Below are positions 8,491-17,846 of a stretch of DNA of 60,245 bases, one piece after another. The DNA comes from an uncultured Nitrospina sp. (GTDB lineage Bacteria > Nitrospinota > Nitrospinia > Nitrospinales > VA-1). The stretch lies in NCBI GenBank assembly GCA_913045445.1, contig CAJWQP010000006.1:1-60245 (forward strand). Reading direction: 5' to 3'. A program made the position numbers and the translations under genes. Numbering within the stretch: position 1 is the stretch's first letter; each line of letters begins with the position of its first letter. The notes beneath the pieces are model-generated. The model did no database searches and had not been told where the DNA came from. It worked only from the letters and a program-made list of their open reading frames with translations.

Positions 8491-9369
8491 TTATTTTTCT
8501 GGAATATCTTTTTCATTCGGGGTACCCCAATGAAGTTTTTGCCGTAGTGTCTGGTAATAGTTTTTATTGGGTCCTGGTATCAGTTTAAGGGTGGTTTTTG
8601 TTTTTTGAATTTCAAGGATATCTTCTGAATTCATATCATAACCTTCCTGCCCATCCAGAGTAATTCTCACATCTTCGTATTCTCCTGCCAGCTTAACTTG
8701 AATGATGGACTGGTCGGGTATCAGTATGGAACGATTTGTTAATGTGAATGGACAAATAGGACTCAACACCAGTGTGTGCATGCTGGGGTGGATGATGGGT
8801 CCGCCAGCGGACAATGAATATGCGGTGGAACCTGTTGGGGTGGCTATGATAAGACCATCTGCCCGATAGGATGTCATGTATTGACCATTGACCAGCACCT
8901 GCAGGTTCAAGACGCGGGCAACAGCGCCCTTGTTTATTACGACATCGTTGAGAACGTTATGGTCTTCTACCTTTTTATCATTTCTCCAAATGCAGACGTT
9001 GAGTAGCATTCTGCATTCGACCTCAAACTTTCCTGCCAGAACATTTTCCAGCGAGGGATAAAGTTCGTCCAGTGAAACCTCTGTCAGGAATCCCAGATTA
9101 CCAAGATTTACCGCCAGGATAGGTACATTGTAGGGGTGTGCCTTTCGCGCGACTCCCAACAGGGTGCCATCGCCTCCAAGGACAATCAGCAAATCTGCCC
9201 GCCGGGCAATTTCTTCTCTGCTCTGGGAGGAGGATTCATTGACGAGCGTCGCCGTGTCACTATCCAGAAAAACCTGACAACTTCTTTCGCGGAGCCAGGG
9301 AACCAGCTTGCTAATGGTGGCGGCTCCGGCGAGGGCCTTGGGTTTGCAAAACACGCCTATTTTTTTCAC
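8491..9369 (-). CDS. nadK: NAD kinase
   Basis: NadK phosphorylates NAD to NADP. The 292-aa protein shows the full motif set: GGDGTLLGVARKA at 65-77, NLGNLGFLTEV, the NAD-binding SYRADGLIIATPTGSTAYSL and GGPIIHP. The start codon is GTG at 9367-9369, preceded by AGGTGA, so translation begins on a non-ATG codon. The 255 bases upstream, before the BFN-family gene, hold no gene that I can support. The downstream amidase follows after 63 bases and may be co-transcribed. Confidence 0.96.
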   Translation of the reverse strand: MKKIGVFCKPKALAGAATISKLVPWLRERSCQVFLDSDTATLVNESSSQSREEIARRADLLIVLGGDGTLLGVARKAHPYNVPILAVNLGNLGFLTEVSLDELYPSLENVLAGKFEVECRMLLNVCIWRNDKKVEDHNVLNDVVINKGAVARVLNLQVLVNGQYMTSYRADGLIIATPTGSTAYSLSAGGPIIHPSMHTLVLSPICPFTLTNRSILIPDQSIIQVKLAGEYEDVRITLDGQEGYDMNSEDILEIQKTKTTLKLIPGPNKNYYQTLRQKLHWGTPNEKDIPEK

Positions 9370-9624
9370 GGTGTCACCTGTAGCATCAGATCAGATTTAT
9401 ACATTGACAGGGTTTCCAGATAGGTTGACTGTAGCTTTATTAATGAGATGAAACAACAGCCAGACGTGTTATTTGAAGCGATAATATCTGGGGAGGAGGA
9501 AAGCCTGTGCTCAGAGGCGTTCTTAAGGGGACCACCAGGGAATGTTTTTGGCCACGAGCGACTCTTCTGAAACAAGGGTCTGCGAGTTGCCTGAAAAAAG
9601 ATTATCGAATTCTTAGCGGCACTC

Positions 9625-10113
9625 TTAAAGTTTGCCAAAGTCTTGTGGTTTGATTTTCGTGATCCAGTCTTTCCATTGCTGTTTTTCGTCTTTCTGTATC
9701 TTGTCTGGATCGGGTAGGTCCAGGCTTTTGGCGGCTTCAATGACTTTTTCCTCGACGAAAATTGGGGCTTTGGTTCTTAAGGCCAGCGCGATTGCATCGC
9801 TGGGACGAGAATCAATTTTCATGTCACTTCCATTTTGAACGACTGAAATGACGGCAAAAAATGTATTGTCTTTGAGATCGTTTACCAGGATATGTTTAAC
9901 TTCTGCCTTCAGAGAAGAGATCATGTTCCTTAGGAGGTCGTGAGTCATGGGGCGCGGGGTGTTAATTTTCTCGATTTCCAACGCGATGGCGTTGGCCTCA
10001 AAATAACCTACCCAGATCGGCAGGGCTTTGCCACCCGACAAGTCTTTCAGAATAATAATAGGCATGTTTGTCAAGGGATCTAAAGTGAGCCCTTCAACTT
10101 CCATTTCCACCAT
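9625..10113 (-). CDS. bifunctional nuclease family protein (BFN/DUF151)
   Basis: The 162-aa product matches the DUF151/BFN domain: MVEMEVEGLTLDPLTNMPII, LPIWVGYFEANAIALEIEK, RPMTHDLLRNMI, and the signature IDSRPSDAIALALRTKAPIFV. A Lys-rich tail follows (DKIQKDEKQQWKDWI). The domain was named for plant nucleases with RNase and DNase activity; in bacteria its role is poorly defined. It is normal in length for the bacterial single-domain form. A near-consensus sigma-70 promoter lies about 100 bases upstream, so it is probably expressed independently of the sigma/anti-sigma pair. Confidence 0.88.
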   Translation of the reverse strand: MVEMEVEGLTLDPLTNMPIIILKDLSGGKALPIWVGYFEANAIALEIEKINTPRPMTHDLLRNMISSLKAEVKHILVNDLKDNTFFAVISVVQNGSDMKIDSRPSDAIALALRTKAPIFVEEKVIEAAKSLDLPDPDKIQKDEKQQWKDWITKIKPQDFGKL

Positions 10114-10217
10114 GTCGGGGACCTCAAAAAAATTAACTCTTGCAGTTTTCGGAACCCTGAAGACCGCATTCCATCAGACGCTGACTAACCTGCCGCATTA
10201 AATGGACCCGTCCCCAG

Positions 10218-10246
10218 AATATAATTAAACTACCCCTGTTTGTCAA
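10218..10246 (-). promoter_or_regulatory. strong sigma-70 promoter for the BFN-family gene
   Basis: On the minus strand, TTGACA (10241-10246) and TATATT (10218-10223) are separated by exactly 17 bases. This matches consensus in 11 of 12 positions. It points leftward to the BFN-family gene, with a predicted leader of about 100 bases. Confidence 0.65.
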
Positions 10247-10309
10247 CGTTCGTTTGAACTGCGTTTCGGAAGCCTGAGATAAGGCTATTGCACGAGAGCC
10301 AGTGGGTTG

Positions 10310-10546
10310 TCAGCCCGATTTGTTTTTTTCCACAAATTCCTTGAGTCTTTCTTTGACAATCTCTGGAATTTCAGTGCTACTTAGGGTGGTTTTGCAGAGA
10401 TGTGAGGTCGATTTATAGGTGTTGACGAAGGCAATGCACGGGGGGCAATCTTCAAAGTGTTCCTCAAGGGAGGCACTTGTCTCCAGTTTAAGGGTGCCCT
10501 CAAGATAATCGTGCAACAATTCCAAACATTCCTTGCAACAAATCAT
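10310..10546 (-). CDS. zinc-finger anti-sigma factor (ZAS type)
   Basis: A 78-aa protein with the zf-HC2/ZAS layout: CKECLELLHDYLEG followed by HFEDCPPC, the H-x3-C-x2-C zinc site. It ends in a short charged helix with no membrane segment, so it is a soluble anti-sigma factor that probably binds the ECF sigma factor encoded just upstream. The sigma stop and this start overlap as ATGA (10543-10546), typical of stoichiometric sigma/anti-sigma pairs. Zinc release on thiol oxidation is a known trigger in this family (RsrA, ChrR); whether it applies here is inference. Confidence 0.88.
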   Translation of the reverse strand: MICCKECLELLHDYLEGTLKLETSASLEEHFEDCPPCIAFVNTYKSTSHLCKTTLSSTEIPEIVKERLKEFVEKNKSG

Positions 10547-11172
10547 TTCGTCTCCTTGCGAACCTTGTATTCTTCAAAATAATTCGCCAGTTTCTTTCTC
10601 AAAAACAATCTAGCCCTGTGCAACCTCGATTTTACTGCCGGGATGGTCAACTCCAGAATCTCGCTCACTTTTTCTGTGGACAGACCTTCAACATCTCGAA
10701 GCAGGAAAACAACTTTTTCCTTGTCTGGTAACAGATCGACCGCTTTTTGAATTGTTTCTCGTGTTTCGTTATCAAAAAGAAGAGACTCTGTATTTTCAGA
10801 CCAGTCTTGTATTTTTTCCTGTTGAAAGCCTGACCCGTTGAATGAGGGGAGTAGTTCCTCAATCGAGATACTTTGATCTTTTTTTCGACTCCTCAGTTTC
10901 ATGTAAGTGGCGTTGAGGGTAATGCGGTACACCCAGCTTGAAAACGCCGACTTCCCCTGGAAGGTATGAATCTTTTTAAAAAGAGTCAGTAGCACTTCCT
11001 GAGTGACATCCTCTGAATCCATCGCGTTGCGCGTCAAATTAAAACTGAGAGCATATATCTTTTTCTGAAAAAGGGTCGCAAGCCGTTCGAATGACTCTGT
11101 TTTACCTGCTTGCAGGTCCTTTACCAGTTGCTCTTCCTCAGCTTTTGCTTCTTTGGGTTCAGAAAATCCCAT
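10543..11172 (-). CDS. ECF-family RNA polymerase sigma factor
   Basis: The 209-aa protein has sigma region 2 at about 25-95 (KIYALSFNLTRN, EDVTQEVLLTLFKKI, FSSWVYRITLNATY) and sigma-70 region 4 at about 135-195 (LPDKEKVVFLLRDVEGLS, VSEILELTIPAVKSRLHRAR). Domain order and length fit a class IV alternative sigma factor. A GGAGGGGG sequence lies about 13 bases before the ATG, somewhat far, with AGGG nearer. It is translationally coupled to the zinc anti-sigma factor. The target regulon cannot be told from this window. The tatA gene lies about 200 bases upstream on the same strand. Confidence 0.93.
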   Translation of the reverse strand: MGFSEPKEAKAEEEQLVKDLQAGKTESFERLATLFQKKIYALSFNLTRNAMDSEDVTQEVLLTLFKKIHTFQGKSAFSSWVYRITLNATYMKLRSRKKDQSISIEELLPSFNGSGFQQEKIQDWSENTESLLFDNETRETIQKAVDLLPDKEKVVFLLRDVEGLSTEKVSEILELTIPAVKSRLHRARLFLRKKLANYFEEYKVRKETK

Positions 11173-11233
11173 GCCCTGTCAACCCCCTCCAACCTTTATG
11201 AAGTGTTGGAAATGGTGGGACACCTGCCGGGAC

Positions 11234-11314
11234 TTAAGAAATGTCGATTTTTGATCCCACAAAGTTAGATGCCCACTCCATGGAAAGTGATTCAAAGATA
11301 TCGTCATTGTTCAT
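11234..11314 (-). CDS. possible 26-aa small ORF between tatA and the sigma gene
   Basis: An ATG at 11312-11314, directly preceded by AGGAA, opens a 26-codon frame (MNNDDIFESLSMEWASNFVG...). The frame is open further upstream through SPAQATYFEATCHPPQE, which also looks protein-like, so it might be the tail of a lost longer gene. It is too short to assign and the ribosome site is too close to the start. Confidence 0.2.
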   Translation of the reverse strand: MNNDDIFESLSMEWASNFVGSKIDIS

Positions 11315-11375
11315 TTCCTGGGGAGGGTGACAGGTTGCCTCAAAGTATGTGGCTTGTGCCGGTGAGGAATAAAAT

Positions 11376-11645
11376 CTACTTATCGCTGGTTTCCTGGGTC
11401 GCCGCTGTGCCTTCTGCCGCACCTTCGTCTGCTGGCTTGGCGTCAGGATCAACTTCGCCTTCTTCGATCGCAGAAGATTCCAGGTTCGCCGCTTCTTGAA
11501 TCTCTTCCGCTTCTTTCATCGATTTTTTGAAATTCTTAATGCTGTTGCCAAACGCACTACCGATTTCCGGGAGTTTTCCGGCACCAAAAATAATCATGAT
11601 TATGACCAAAATGATCATCAACTCAGGAAAACCAATGCCCATCAT
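11376..11645 (-). CDS. tatA: twin-arginine translocase subunit TatA/TatE
   Basis: An 89-aa protein with the standard TatA plan: a short periplasmic N terminus, a membrane helix [16 protein letters not shown], the hinge [13 protein letters not shown], an amphipathic helix ([16 protein letters not shown]), and an acidic Ala/Glu-rich tail. It polymerises to form the passage for folded proteins in the Tat system. TatB and TatC are not in the window, so the gene stands alone. Two adjacent ATGs are possible starts, with AAGGA upstream. A plausible promoter is at 11672-11700. Confidence 0.93.
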   Translation of the reverse strand: MMGIGFPELMIILVIIMIIFGAGKLPEIGSAFGNSIKNFKKSMKEAEEIQEAANLESSAIEEGEVDPDAKPADEGAAEGTAATQETSDK

Positions 11646-11671
11646 AATGAGGAGTCCTTATAAAATGATAA

Positions 11672-11700
11672 ATGTTAAATTTTGCGGATAAGATTGACAA
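11672..11700 (-). promoter_or_regulatory. candidate sigma-70 promoter of tatA
   Basis: On the minus strand, TTGTCA (11695-11700) and TAACAT (11672-11677) are spaced by 17 bases and lie about 25 bases before the tatA start. The match is 5 of 6 and 4 of 6. Confidence 0.35.
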
Positions 11701-11840
11701 GTCTAGCACTTAATCCTTGTAAAAACAAACTGAATTAAAGTATTTTGGGGTTCTGCATATTTATGATAAAGTTCCGAGGGACATTTTGCGTATGAAAAAG
11801 TACAAAAAACAATAACTAAACAGAAACTTTGAGAAACTAT

Positions 11841-12449
11841 ATGAAGCGCTCTGGCGGATTTTTAGCTTTGGTTTTGGTGGTGATTCTTGCGTGTCCTGCT
11901 TTCGTCGGAGCACAAAATTTTTCTGATCGATTTGCCAAGGGAAACACTACTTTTGGCGGGCAGTTGGGCATGGGCTATACTGTTCAAATTCCGCCGGGAA
12001 GAGACCGGACCGATCTTAGTTTTGCATGGATATTTCCAAACTGGCAGTACAATTTGACCGGAATTATGGCCGAGGATTCATTCCTGCGGGGTGCGTTATT
12101 CTGGCACGTTGAAGGGGGTTTGTCCCTACTGACCCATCGGGATCATGAATATCTGGTTAATTTTTCTCCTCTCATGGCGGAGTATAAATTCCTCAGCCCG
12201 AAAAGAAGGTGGGCACCCACCCTGTTAGCGGGTGCCGGATTTTCTATGACTAACTGGAAAGATCAGGCTGTACCTGAATTAGGTTCAGAGTTTGAGTTCT
12301 TGCTTCACCTTGGGGGAGGGGTGGAGGTGTTTCGCAAAACGGGGTCATATTCTTTTAACTACAGGTTTTTTCACGTTTCTAATGCAGGTATGCAACGTCC
12401 TAATATTGGTCTCAATGCCAATGTGTTCAGTTTGGGAATGAGCTTCTGA
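11841..12449 (+). CDS. PagL-like outer-membrane lipid A deacylase family protein
   Basis: The 202-aa product (from ATG 11841; the track TTG at 11829 is less likely) has a signal peptide to about residue 24 (ACPAFVGAQ) and alternating beta-strand character throughout, ending in a C-terminal aromatic strand (NVFSLGMSF). Near the end is YRFFHVSNAGMQRPNIGLNA, which matches the conserved H-x-S-N-A region of PagL, the 3-O-deacylase that removes an acyl chain from lipid A. The His and Ser are present. Twelve residues after the Ser, where I recall Pseudomonas PagL having its catalytic Glu, there is Asn, so activity may differ. Expected location is the outer membrane as an eight-stranded barrel. Confidence 0.75.
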   Translation: MKRSGGFLALVLVVILACPAFVGAQNFSDRFAKGNTTFGGQLGMGYTVQIPPGRDRTDLSFAWIFPNWQYNLTGIMAEDSFLRGALFWHVEGGLSLLTHRDHEYLVNFSPLMAEYKFLSPKRRWAPTLLAGAGFSMTNWKDQAVPELGSEFEFLLHLGGGVEVFRKTGSYSFNYRFFHVSNAGMQRPNIGLNANVFSLGMSF

Positions 12450-12704
12450 TCTGGGTTGATTCGACATCGCTTTGAAACAGGACGGTGGTTTTTGCGACTA
12501 CATTTTCGGTATCCCCTCAGATATTTCTTCTAAATACTTCCCCCATTTCTTGTCAGCTTACGTTTTGTCGTTTGACCGTTGAGTTGGGACTGTCTCCGTT
12601 AGCAGACGAGCATGGAGTTTTTATTAACGGATAGATCAGGCCGATTCATGTCAAGCGGACCACCTGATTCCATATAGCATTTTTCTACCAGTCAGGCATC
12701 GAAT

Positions 12705-15449
12705 ATGACCGCTTCGGCCCAAGGCAAGAATTCTGATGCGCAAGCATCATCCTTCAGGGAAACTGGTTTTCTCGACCGTTTTTTCTTGAACGTTGAGCGG
12801 TTTGCCTACACTCACTCCATCGCTGTCATCCTCATTTCTTTACTGATCGCGGGCTTGTCAGTTTGGTTCACGGTCGAAAAACTCTCTTTTAAAAATAACC
12901 GGGGCGATCTGGTCGCAAAAAAACTCGCCTACGTGGAGATGTACGAAAAGTATCGCCATGAATTCGAAGATTTCGATGGCATGATGGTGGTCGTGGCCGA
13001 CAAGGACCCTGAAAACATGAAAGGGTTTACGGATTCCTTCGTTAACAAACTGAAGCAATACCCTCAGGACTTTTTGAAGATATTCCACCGAATCGATACC
13101 AAATATTTTCGGACCAAGGGTCTGCTATACCTTGACCATGAAGAACTGGTTGATCTTGGAAATAAAATTGAGTCGCATGAAAATTTTCTTGAAGATGTCA
13201 ATGCTTCTCCCGGACTCAACCAGCTTGTAAAAAGCATCAACGCTGAAATAAGCGCGGGAATGGTCGATTCGCTGTTGACCGGATTTATCGGTGGAGAGGA
13301 CAGCGAAGAGGAAAAGGATGAAACGGCTGACTTCAGTCTGCTCATCAATCTTGAACAACAAATGCTAGCACACCTGCAAGGTGAGACGACTTACCGTTCG
13401 CCCTGGAATTCTTTTCTGACGGATAGCGAAAAGTCCATTGCGGAGGAGGGGTATCTCGTATCGGAGGATGAAAAGCTTATGTTCATCCTCATTGTTCCAA
13501 ACAAAGATAACAAGGCCGCCACGGCGATTCCCGATTCTATCGAATTCCTCCGCGACCTGATTGAAGAGACGCGTGCTCAATTCCCCGGTATCGAGGTCGG
13601 ACTGACGGGGGAAGACGTTATTGCCGCCGATGAAATGGACACCACCCAGGTGGATGTCCAAAAGGCTTCTCAGATAGCTCTGGCGGGCATCGCCTTGCTG
13701 TTTATCCTCGCCTATCGCGGGGTGGTGAAACCACTTCTTGCTATATTTGCACTGGTTGTCGCCTTGTGCTGGTCGATGGGGTGGACCACGCTGGCGGTGG
13801 GCCATCTGAATATTCTCACCATCGTGTTCACTACCATCTTGATCGGACTGGGTATCGATTTTGGAATCCATATTCTGGAGAGATTCAAAGAGGAACGCAC
13901 GGCGGGAGATGATGTGCTTGAGGCACTTCAGAAAACGGTTCAGGGAACCGGGCGTGGAAATTTTGCTGGCGCGGTGACAACGGCGATGGCTTTCGGCGGC
14001 ATGATTTTGACCGATTTCGTTGGTATCGCAGAGCTGGGGAAAATTTCTGGCGGTGGAATTCTTTTGTGCATGATCTCGATGATTCTTCTTCTGCCCGCGC
14101 TGATCACGGTTGAGGAAAAAATAACCAAACCCCGATACCTGCCTAAACAGTCGGATCGGAAAGGCCGCTTGCTGGAAAAGTTTTTCAAAAATTACCGTGC
14201 GATAATTTTTGTCTCGATGGTTTTATTTGTTTTGTCCCTTTTATCCTTGAGGACGGTGGCGTTCGATTACAACCTTCTCAACCTGCAGGCACACGGAACC
14301 GAGGCGGTGAAGTATGAGATGAAAGTGATCGAAACGGCGGGTCGGTCAGCCTGGTCGGTCGCGGTGCTTGCCGACTCCCTGGAAGAAACTCGAAAAAAAC
14401 ATAAGGCGCTGGAAAAACTGTCCACTGTGGGAAATGTTGAAAGCATCATTTCTACCCTGCCGGAGGAGCAGGAAAAAAAGATTGAAACTATCAAAGAGCT
14501 GGCACCGCTCCTGAGTGATCTTGAAGTCGAACCTGATCTCGTTCCCGTTTCGTATGCGGGCCTGATAAAAACGATGAAGAGGGTGCGCTTCAAACTTCAG
14601 GGCAAGGAAGATAAGGGGGGCGTGACCAAAGCGCGGAAGCTGGCACAAAGCTTCCTCGATGAAAGTGAAAAAGTTGATGCGGAAGTTGCAGAAAAAAGAC
14701 TTAACAGTTTTTCCGAAAAACTTTTTGCCGATTACAGAGGCAAGATCGCCGACCTGAAAAAGAACGTTTCTGCTTCACCAGTAATTGTTGAAGACATGCC
14801 GGAAAATTTACGCGAACGGTATATCAGCCGGAACAGGGTATATTTGATCAACGTTTACCCAAGCGTGGATGTGTGGGATATCGACAAGAGAAATGAGTTT
14901 GTTAAGCAATTAAAGCAGGTGGACCCGAATGTTACAGGAAACGCCATACATATGTTTGAGTCGACCCGCTTGATGAAGGATGGATATGTCTATGGCGGCA
15001 TCTACGCGATGGTCGCTATTTTTATTTATCTTCTTTGTTCTTTCGGCAACCTTCGCGGGACGCTGGTTGTTTTGTTGCCAGTCGCTGTGGGTTCGGCCTG
15101 GACGGTGGGCATCATGGACCTGATAGACGTTTCATTCAATCTGGCCAATCTAGTCATCCTGCCATTGATCATTGGCATAGGGGTCGTTAATGGCGTCCAT
15201 ATCGTGCATCGTTACCGTGAGGAGACGGATAAGAGCATCAATGTTCTATCGCGGAGTACGGGGCAGGGAGTGGTCTTGAGTTCGCTCACCACAATGATCG
15301 GGTTTGGCAGTCTGATGGTCGCCGATCATCAGGGTGTGCACAGCCTGGGGCTGGTCCTGTCACTGGGCGTTGGCTGTTGCCTCATAGCAAGCATCACCGT
15401 ATTACCCTCAATACTAAAACTCTGCACCGAAAAAGACTGGGAACTTTGA
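12705..15449 (+). CDS. RND-superfamily (MMPL/HpnN-like) exporter
   Basis: The 914-aa integral membrane protein has the duplicated RND layout: one helix near 38-58 (IAVILISLLIAGLSVWF), a periplasmic domain, a five-helix bundle at about 315-460, then a single helix near 500 and a second periplasmic domain ending in a second five-helix bundle (about 760-900). The two bundles carry the paired motifs GLGIDFGIHILERFKEE and GIGVVNGVHIVHRYREE, typical of COG1033 predicted exporters. This half-size class without a separate membrane-fusion partner includes the hopanoid transporter HpnN and mycobacterial MmpL. No hopanoid genes are nearby, so the cargo (likely lipid) is unknown. About 255 bases upstream are non-coding. 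Confidence 0.88.
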   Translation: MTASAQGKNSDAQASSFRETGFLDRFFLNVERFAYTHSIAVILISLLIAGLSVWFTVEKLSFKNNRGDLVAKKLAYVEMYEKYRHEFEDFDGMMVVVADKDPENMKGFTDSFVNKLKQYPQDFLKIFHRIDTKYFRTKGLLYLDHEELVDLGNKIESHENFLEDVNASPGLNQLVKSINAEISAGMVDSLLTGFIGGEDSEEEKDETADFSLLINLEQQMLAHLQGETTYRSPWNSFLTDSEKSIAEEGYLVSEDEKLMFILIVPNKDNKAATAIPDSIEFLRDLIEETRAQFPGIEVGLTGEDVIAADEMDTTQVDVQKASQIALAGIALLFILAYRGVVKPLLAIFALVVALCWSMGWTTLAVGHLNILTIVFTTILIGLGIDFGIHILERFKEERTAGDDVLEALQKTVQGTGRGNFAGAVTTAMAFGGMILTDFVGIAELGKISGGGILLCMISMILLLPALITVEEKITKPRYLPKQSDRKGRLLEKFFKNYRAIIFVSMVLFVLSLLSLRTVAFDYNLLNLQAHGTEAVKYEMKVIETAGRSAWSVAVLADSLEETRKKHKALEKLSTVGNVESIISTLPEEQEKKIETIKELAPLLSDLEVEPDLVPVSYAGLIKTMKRVRFKLQGKEDKGGVTKARKLAQSFLDESEKVDAEVAEKRLNSFSEKLFADYRGKIADLKKNVSASPVIVEDMPENLRERYISRNRVYLINVYPSVDVWDIDKRNEFVKQLKQVDPNVTGNAIHMFESTRLMKDGYVYGGIYAMVAIFIYLLCSFGNLRGTLVVLLPVAVGSAWTVGIMDLIDVSFNLANLVILPLIIGIGVVNGVHIVHRYREETDKSINVLSRSTGQGVVLSSLTTMIGFGSLMVADHQGVHSLGLVLSLGVGCCLIASITVLPSILKLCTEKDWEL

Positions 15450-15475
15450 CTGAGAGCCAGGAACCCTGCACTGTG

Positions 15476-15500
15476 CCTGCGCCGCTTCAGCGGTAAGCTG
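15476..15500. repeat. short palindromic element, copy 2
   Basis: CCTGCGCCGC-TTCA-GCGGTAAGC lies between the convergent RND exporter and aldolase genes, and resembles the element at 7401-7425. The core CCGCT/AGCGG can form a five-base stem. At this position it could also serve as a weak bidirectional terminator, though no T run follows. Confidence 0.3.
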
Positions 15501-15505
15501 TGTTT

Positions 15506-17563
15506 TTATCTTGGGCTGGCGGCGATGTTGCCGCCATCGATGGTGATGACACTGCCGGTGGTTTTTTCGGCGAGAGCGGATTCAAAAAATCCTTTGGCGA
15601 CATCGGTGTCGTAGACTTCTGTTGCCAGCAGGTTGCTCTTGAAATATTCATCGGGAGTCAATCCTCTGGCGGCGGACCTTTCGGCGACCACTTTTTCAGT
15701 GAACAGCCGGGTGCGTATGCGGTCGGCATTGATGGCGTTGGAGCGTATACCCTCGGCGCCATAATCCAGCGCGTATTGTTTCATGAGGGCGATCACGGTT
15801 GCTTTCGGCAGGGCGTAGGGTCCGAAATCTTTTCCCGGATTAAACGCTGCTTTCGATGCATTGAACAGCAGGACACCGCCTGTTTTTTGTTTTTGAAAAA
15901 GTTTTACCGCTTCGGATGCCAGTGTCTGGTGGGCGAAAAAATTCAATTCGAAACTTTGCCGCAACATTGCCGACTCCACATCACCTATTCTTCCCCTGAC
16001 GGCGTTGCCGGCGTTGGAGATCAGGATGTCCAGTCCGCCAAACTCTCTGGTGACATATGCGAAGGATTCCTTCACCGCTTTTTCATCAGTGACATCCATG
16101 ACCTGGGACACAATGCCGGTTTTGAATTGTGTACGTAGTTCTTCAACGGTGTCGCTCAATGTTTTCTCGTCCCGGTCGACCAGAAAAAGGCTGGCGCCAT
16201 TTTTCGCGAACAGTTCGGCGGTCGCGCGGCCTATCCCCGATGCGGCTCCTGTAATATAGACGATCTTCCCTTGTGTTAATGCGGGTTTGCTTTTGCCAAG
16301 TTTGGCCTGCTCCAGCGACCAGTATTCCATATCGAACAGGTCAAAATCTTTGAGTGGAGTAAACTGACCCACGTTGAATGCTTTGCTGATGATGTCCATT
16401 GTGTGCTGGTAAATGTCGGCGGCGATTTTCGTTTCTTTCACCGACTTTCCAATGGCGACCAATCCGAGCCCTGCCACTAGTATGATTCGCGGTAGTGGAT
16501 CGAGTTCGTTTTTGTCGACTCCTTTAGCGTGAACGTTGGTCTCGAAGTATCGGTGGTAGCTCCGTTTAAATTCTTCAAGTGCACTGGCGATTTCTTCACG
16601 AAGTTCTTCCGGATCGCCAATGTGTTTGGGGTTCAGCAGAAGCGGTTTTTGTTTGGTGCGAATCACGTGGTCCGGTGTGGCCGTGCCAATTTGCGACCAG
16701 TCGGCGCACTCCTTGCTGGAGGCAAAATCGCGGGCTATGGGGTCTTCCCGGTAGTGGATGACCCAACTCTGCCCGGTTTCTTCTGTGTACAATCCGCGCA
16801 GGCAGGGTGCGATTGCCGAAAGCATTTCGTCTTCGCTGGCAGGGGTTCCGGTAGCAACGGGAGATAGTGTTTTTGTATCATGGCTGGCGATGAAATCCTC
16901 GGCTTGCTGTACCGCTTCAATGTGCCGGTCGTAGCTTTCCTTTGCCGTGTCGCCAAAAGTGAACAGCCCGTGATTGACCAGGAACAGGCCTTTGACATCA
17001 GGGTTTTTCTCATAAACTTCCGCCGCTGCTTTGGCCAGATCAAATCCGGGCATGATGTAAGGCACGATTCCCATAGCGTCGCCGTAAATTTTCTTGCACA
17101 GGGCTTCAGAGTCGGGTTGATCGGCGATCACCAGGATAGCATCGGCGTGGGAATGGTCGATAAATTTATGCGGCAGGAAGGCGTGCAGTAAGGTTTCGAC
17201 CGATGGATTGGGAGATGAGGCATCGAGCAGATGAGTTCTTTGCTCGTTGACCATGTCCTCATCACTCAGGCTGTCCAATTGTCGTAATTTGATCAGATGA
17301 TCCAGTTGCACTCCCGGCAGGCCGGGAGGTTGTAGGGTATCCAGATCCCACCCGCTTCCCTTGACGTAGAGTACGTTGACTTCTTCTCCGAGGGCGTTTT
17401 TAGTGACGGATTTCACCGAGGTGTTGCCACCGCCATGAAGTACCAGCGAGAGGTCGGCTCCTATCAGCCGTGAGGTGTAGACGCGCAGAGCGATATCTTC
17501 TGAGACATCGTTATATAGTTGAATCGCCGCTTTGGCGTCAGAGTCATTCCACAAGTTCTTCAT
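15506..17563 (-). CDS. bifunctional class II aldolase / short-chain dehydrogenase
   Basis: A 685-aa fusion. Residues to about 400 form a class II (fuculose/rhamnulose-phosphate type) aldolase domain with LHGGGNTSVK, YVKGSGWDL, DHSHADAI and LVNHGLFTFGD, including the metal-binding His residues. From about 430, a Rossmann short-chain dehydrogenase domain shows TGAASGIGRA, ISNAGNAV, and catalytic Ser and Tyr-x3-Lys (FNASKAAF...PYALPK, Ser and Tyr 13 apart as usual). The fusion corresponds to enzymes that cleave L-rhamnulose-1-phosphate and oxidise the lactaldehyde released. No rhamnose or fucose isomerase or kinase lies nearby, so the sugar is not certain. It is divergent from purS and convergent with the RND gene. 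Confidence 0.92.
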   Translation of the reverse strand: MKNLWNDSDAKAAIQLYNDVSEDIALRVYTSRLIGADLSLVLHGGGNTSVKSVTKNALGEEVNVLYVKGSGWDLDTLQPPGLPGVQLDHLIKLRQLDSLSDEDMVNEQRTHLLDASSPNPSVETLLHAFLPHKFIDHSHADAILVIADQPDSEALCKKIYGDAMGIVPYIMPGFDLAKAAAEVYEKNPDVKGLFLVNHGLFTFGDTAKESYDRHIEAVQQAEDFIASHDTKTLSPVATGTPASEDEMLSAIAPCLRGLYTEETGQSWVIHYREDPIARDFASSKECADWSQIGTATPDHVIRTKQKPLLLNPKHIGDPEELREEIASALEEFKRSYHRYFETNVHAKGVDKNELDPLPRIILVAGLGLVAIGKSVKETKIAADIYQHTMDIISKAFNVGQFTPLKDFDLFDMEYWSLEQAKLGKSKPALTQGKIVYITGAASGIGRATAELFAKNGASLFLVDRDEKTLSDTVEELRTQFKTGIVSQVMDVTDEKAVKESFAYVTREFGGLDILISNAGNAVRGRIGDVESAMLRQSFELNFFAHQTLASEAVKLFQKQKTGGVLLFNASKAAFNPGKDFGPYALPKATVIALMKQYALDYGAEGIRSNAINADRIRTRLFTEKVVAERSAARGLTPDEYFKSNLLATEVYDTDVAKGFFESALAEKTTGSVITIDGGNIAASPR

Positions 17564-17807
17564 ATGGCCTTATTTCCAGGTTAAAATGATTAAAATCAAA
17601 TGAAAAAAATATAGCGGTTGGCTGGGGTGGATTCAAGGAAATTCGCACCGGACCTGGCACTTCGTACCGGGTTCAGCTCCACGTTTTTCTTAGGACAAGC
17701 ACTAAGACCTTATCGGCAGACGCAGTCAATCCGGGTAATAAAAACGGCAGGAAGATTCGTCATGAGGGGAGATTTGTATTTTTCTGTAAAAACCTCACTT
17801 AAAAGCA

Positions 17808-17836
17808 TTGTGAAATGGATCAAGTTCTGTGATAAT
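17808..17836 (+). promoter_or_regulatory. candidate promoter of the purSQLF operon, near-leaderless
   Basis: TTGTGA (17808-17813) and GATAAT (17831-17836) are separated by 17 bases. Transcription would begin about 4-5 bases before the purS ATG, giving an almost leaderless message. This agrees with the lack of a Shine-Dalgarno sequence there. Confidence 0.4.
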
Positions 17837-17846
17837 TCGCCCTGAA

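Noticed and set aside
9366-9740. 124-aa minus-strand ORF between nadK and the BFN gene
   Set aside because: It overlaps the BFN gene in another frame and reads as random, basic sequence with no ribosome site.
15500-16138. 212-aa plus-strand ORF
   Set aside because: It is antisense to the dehydrogenase domain of the aldolase fusion gene.
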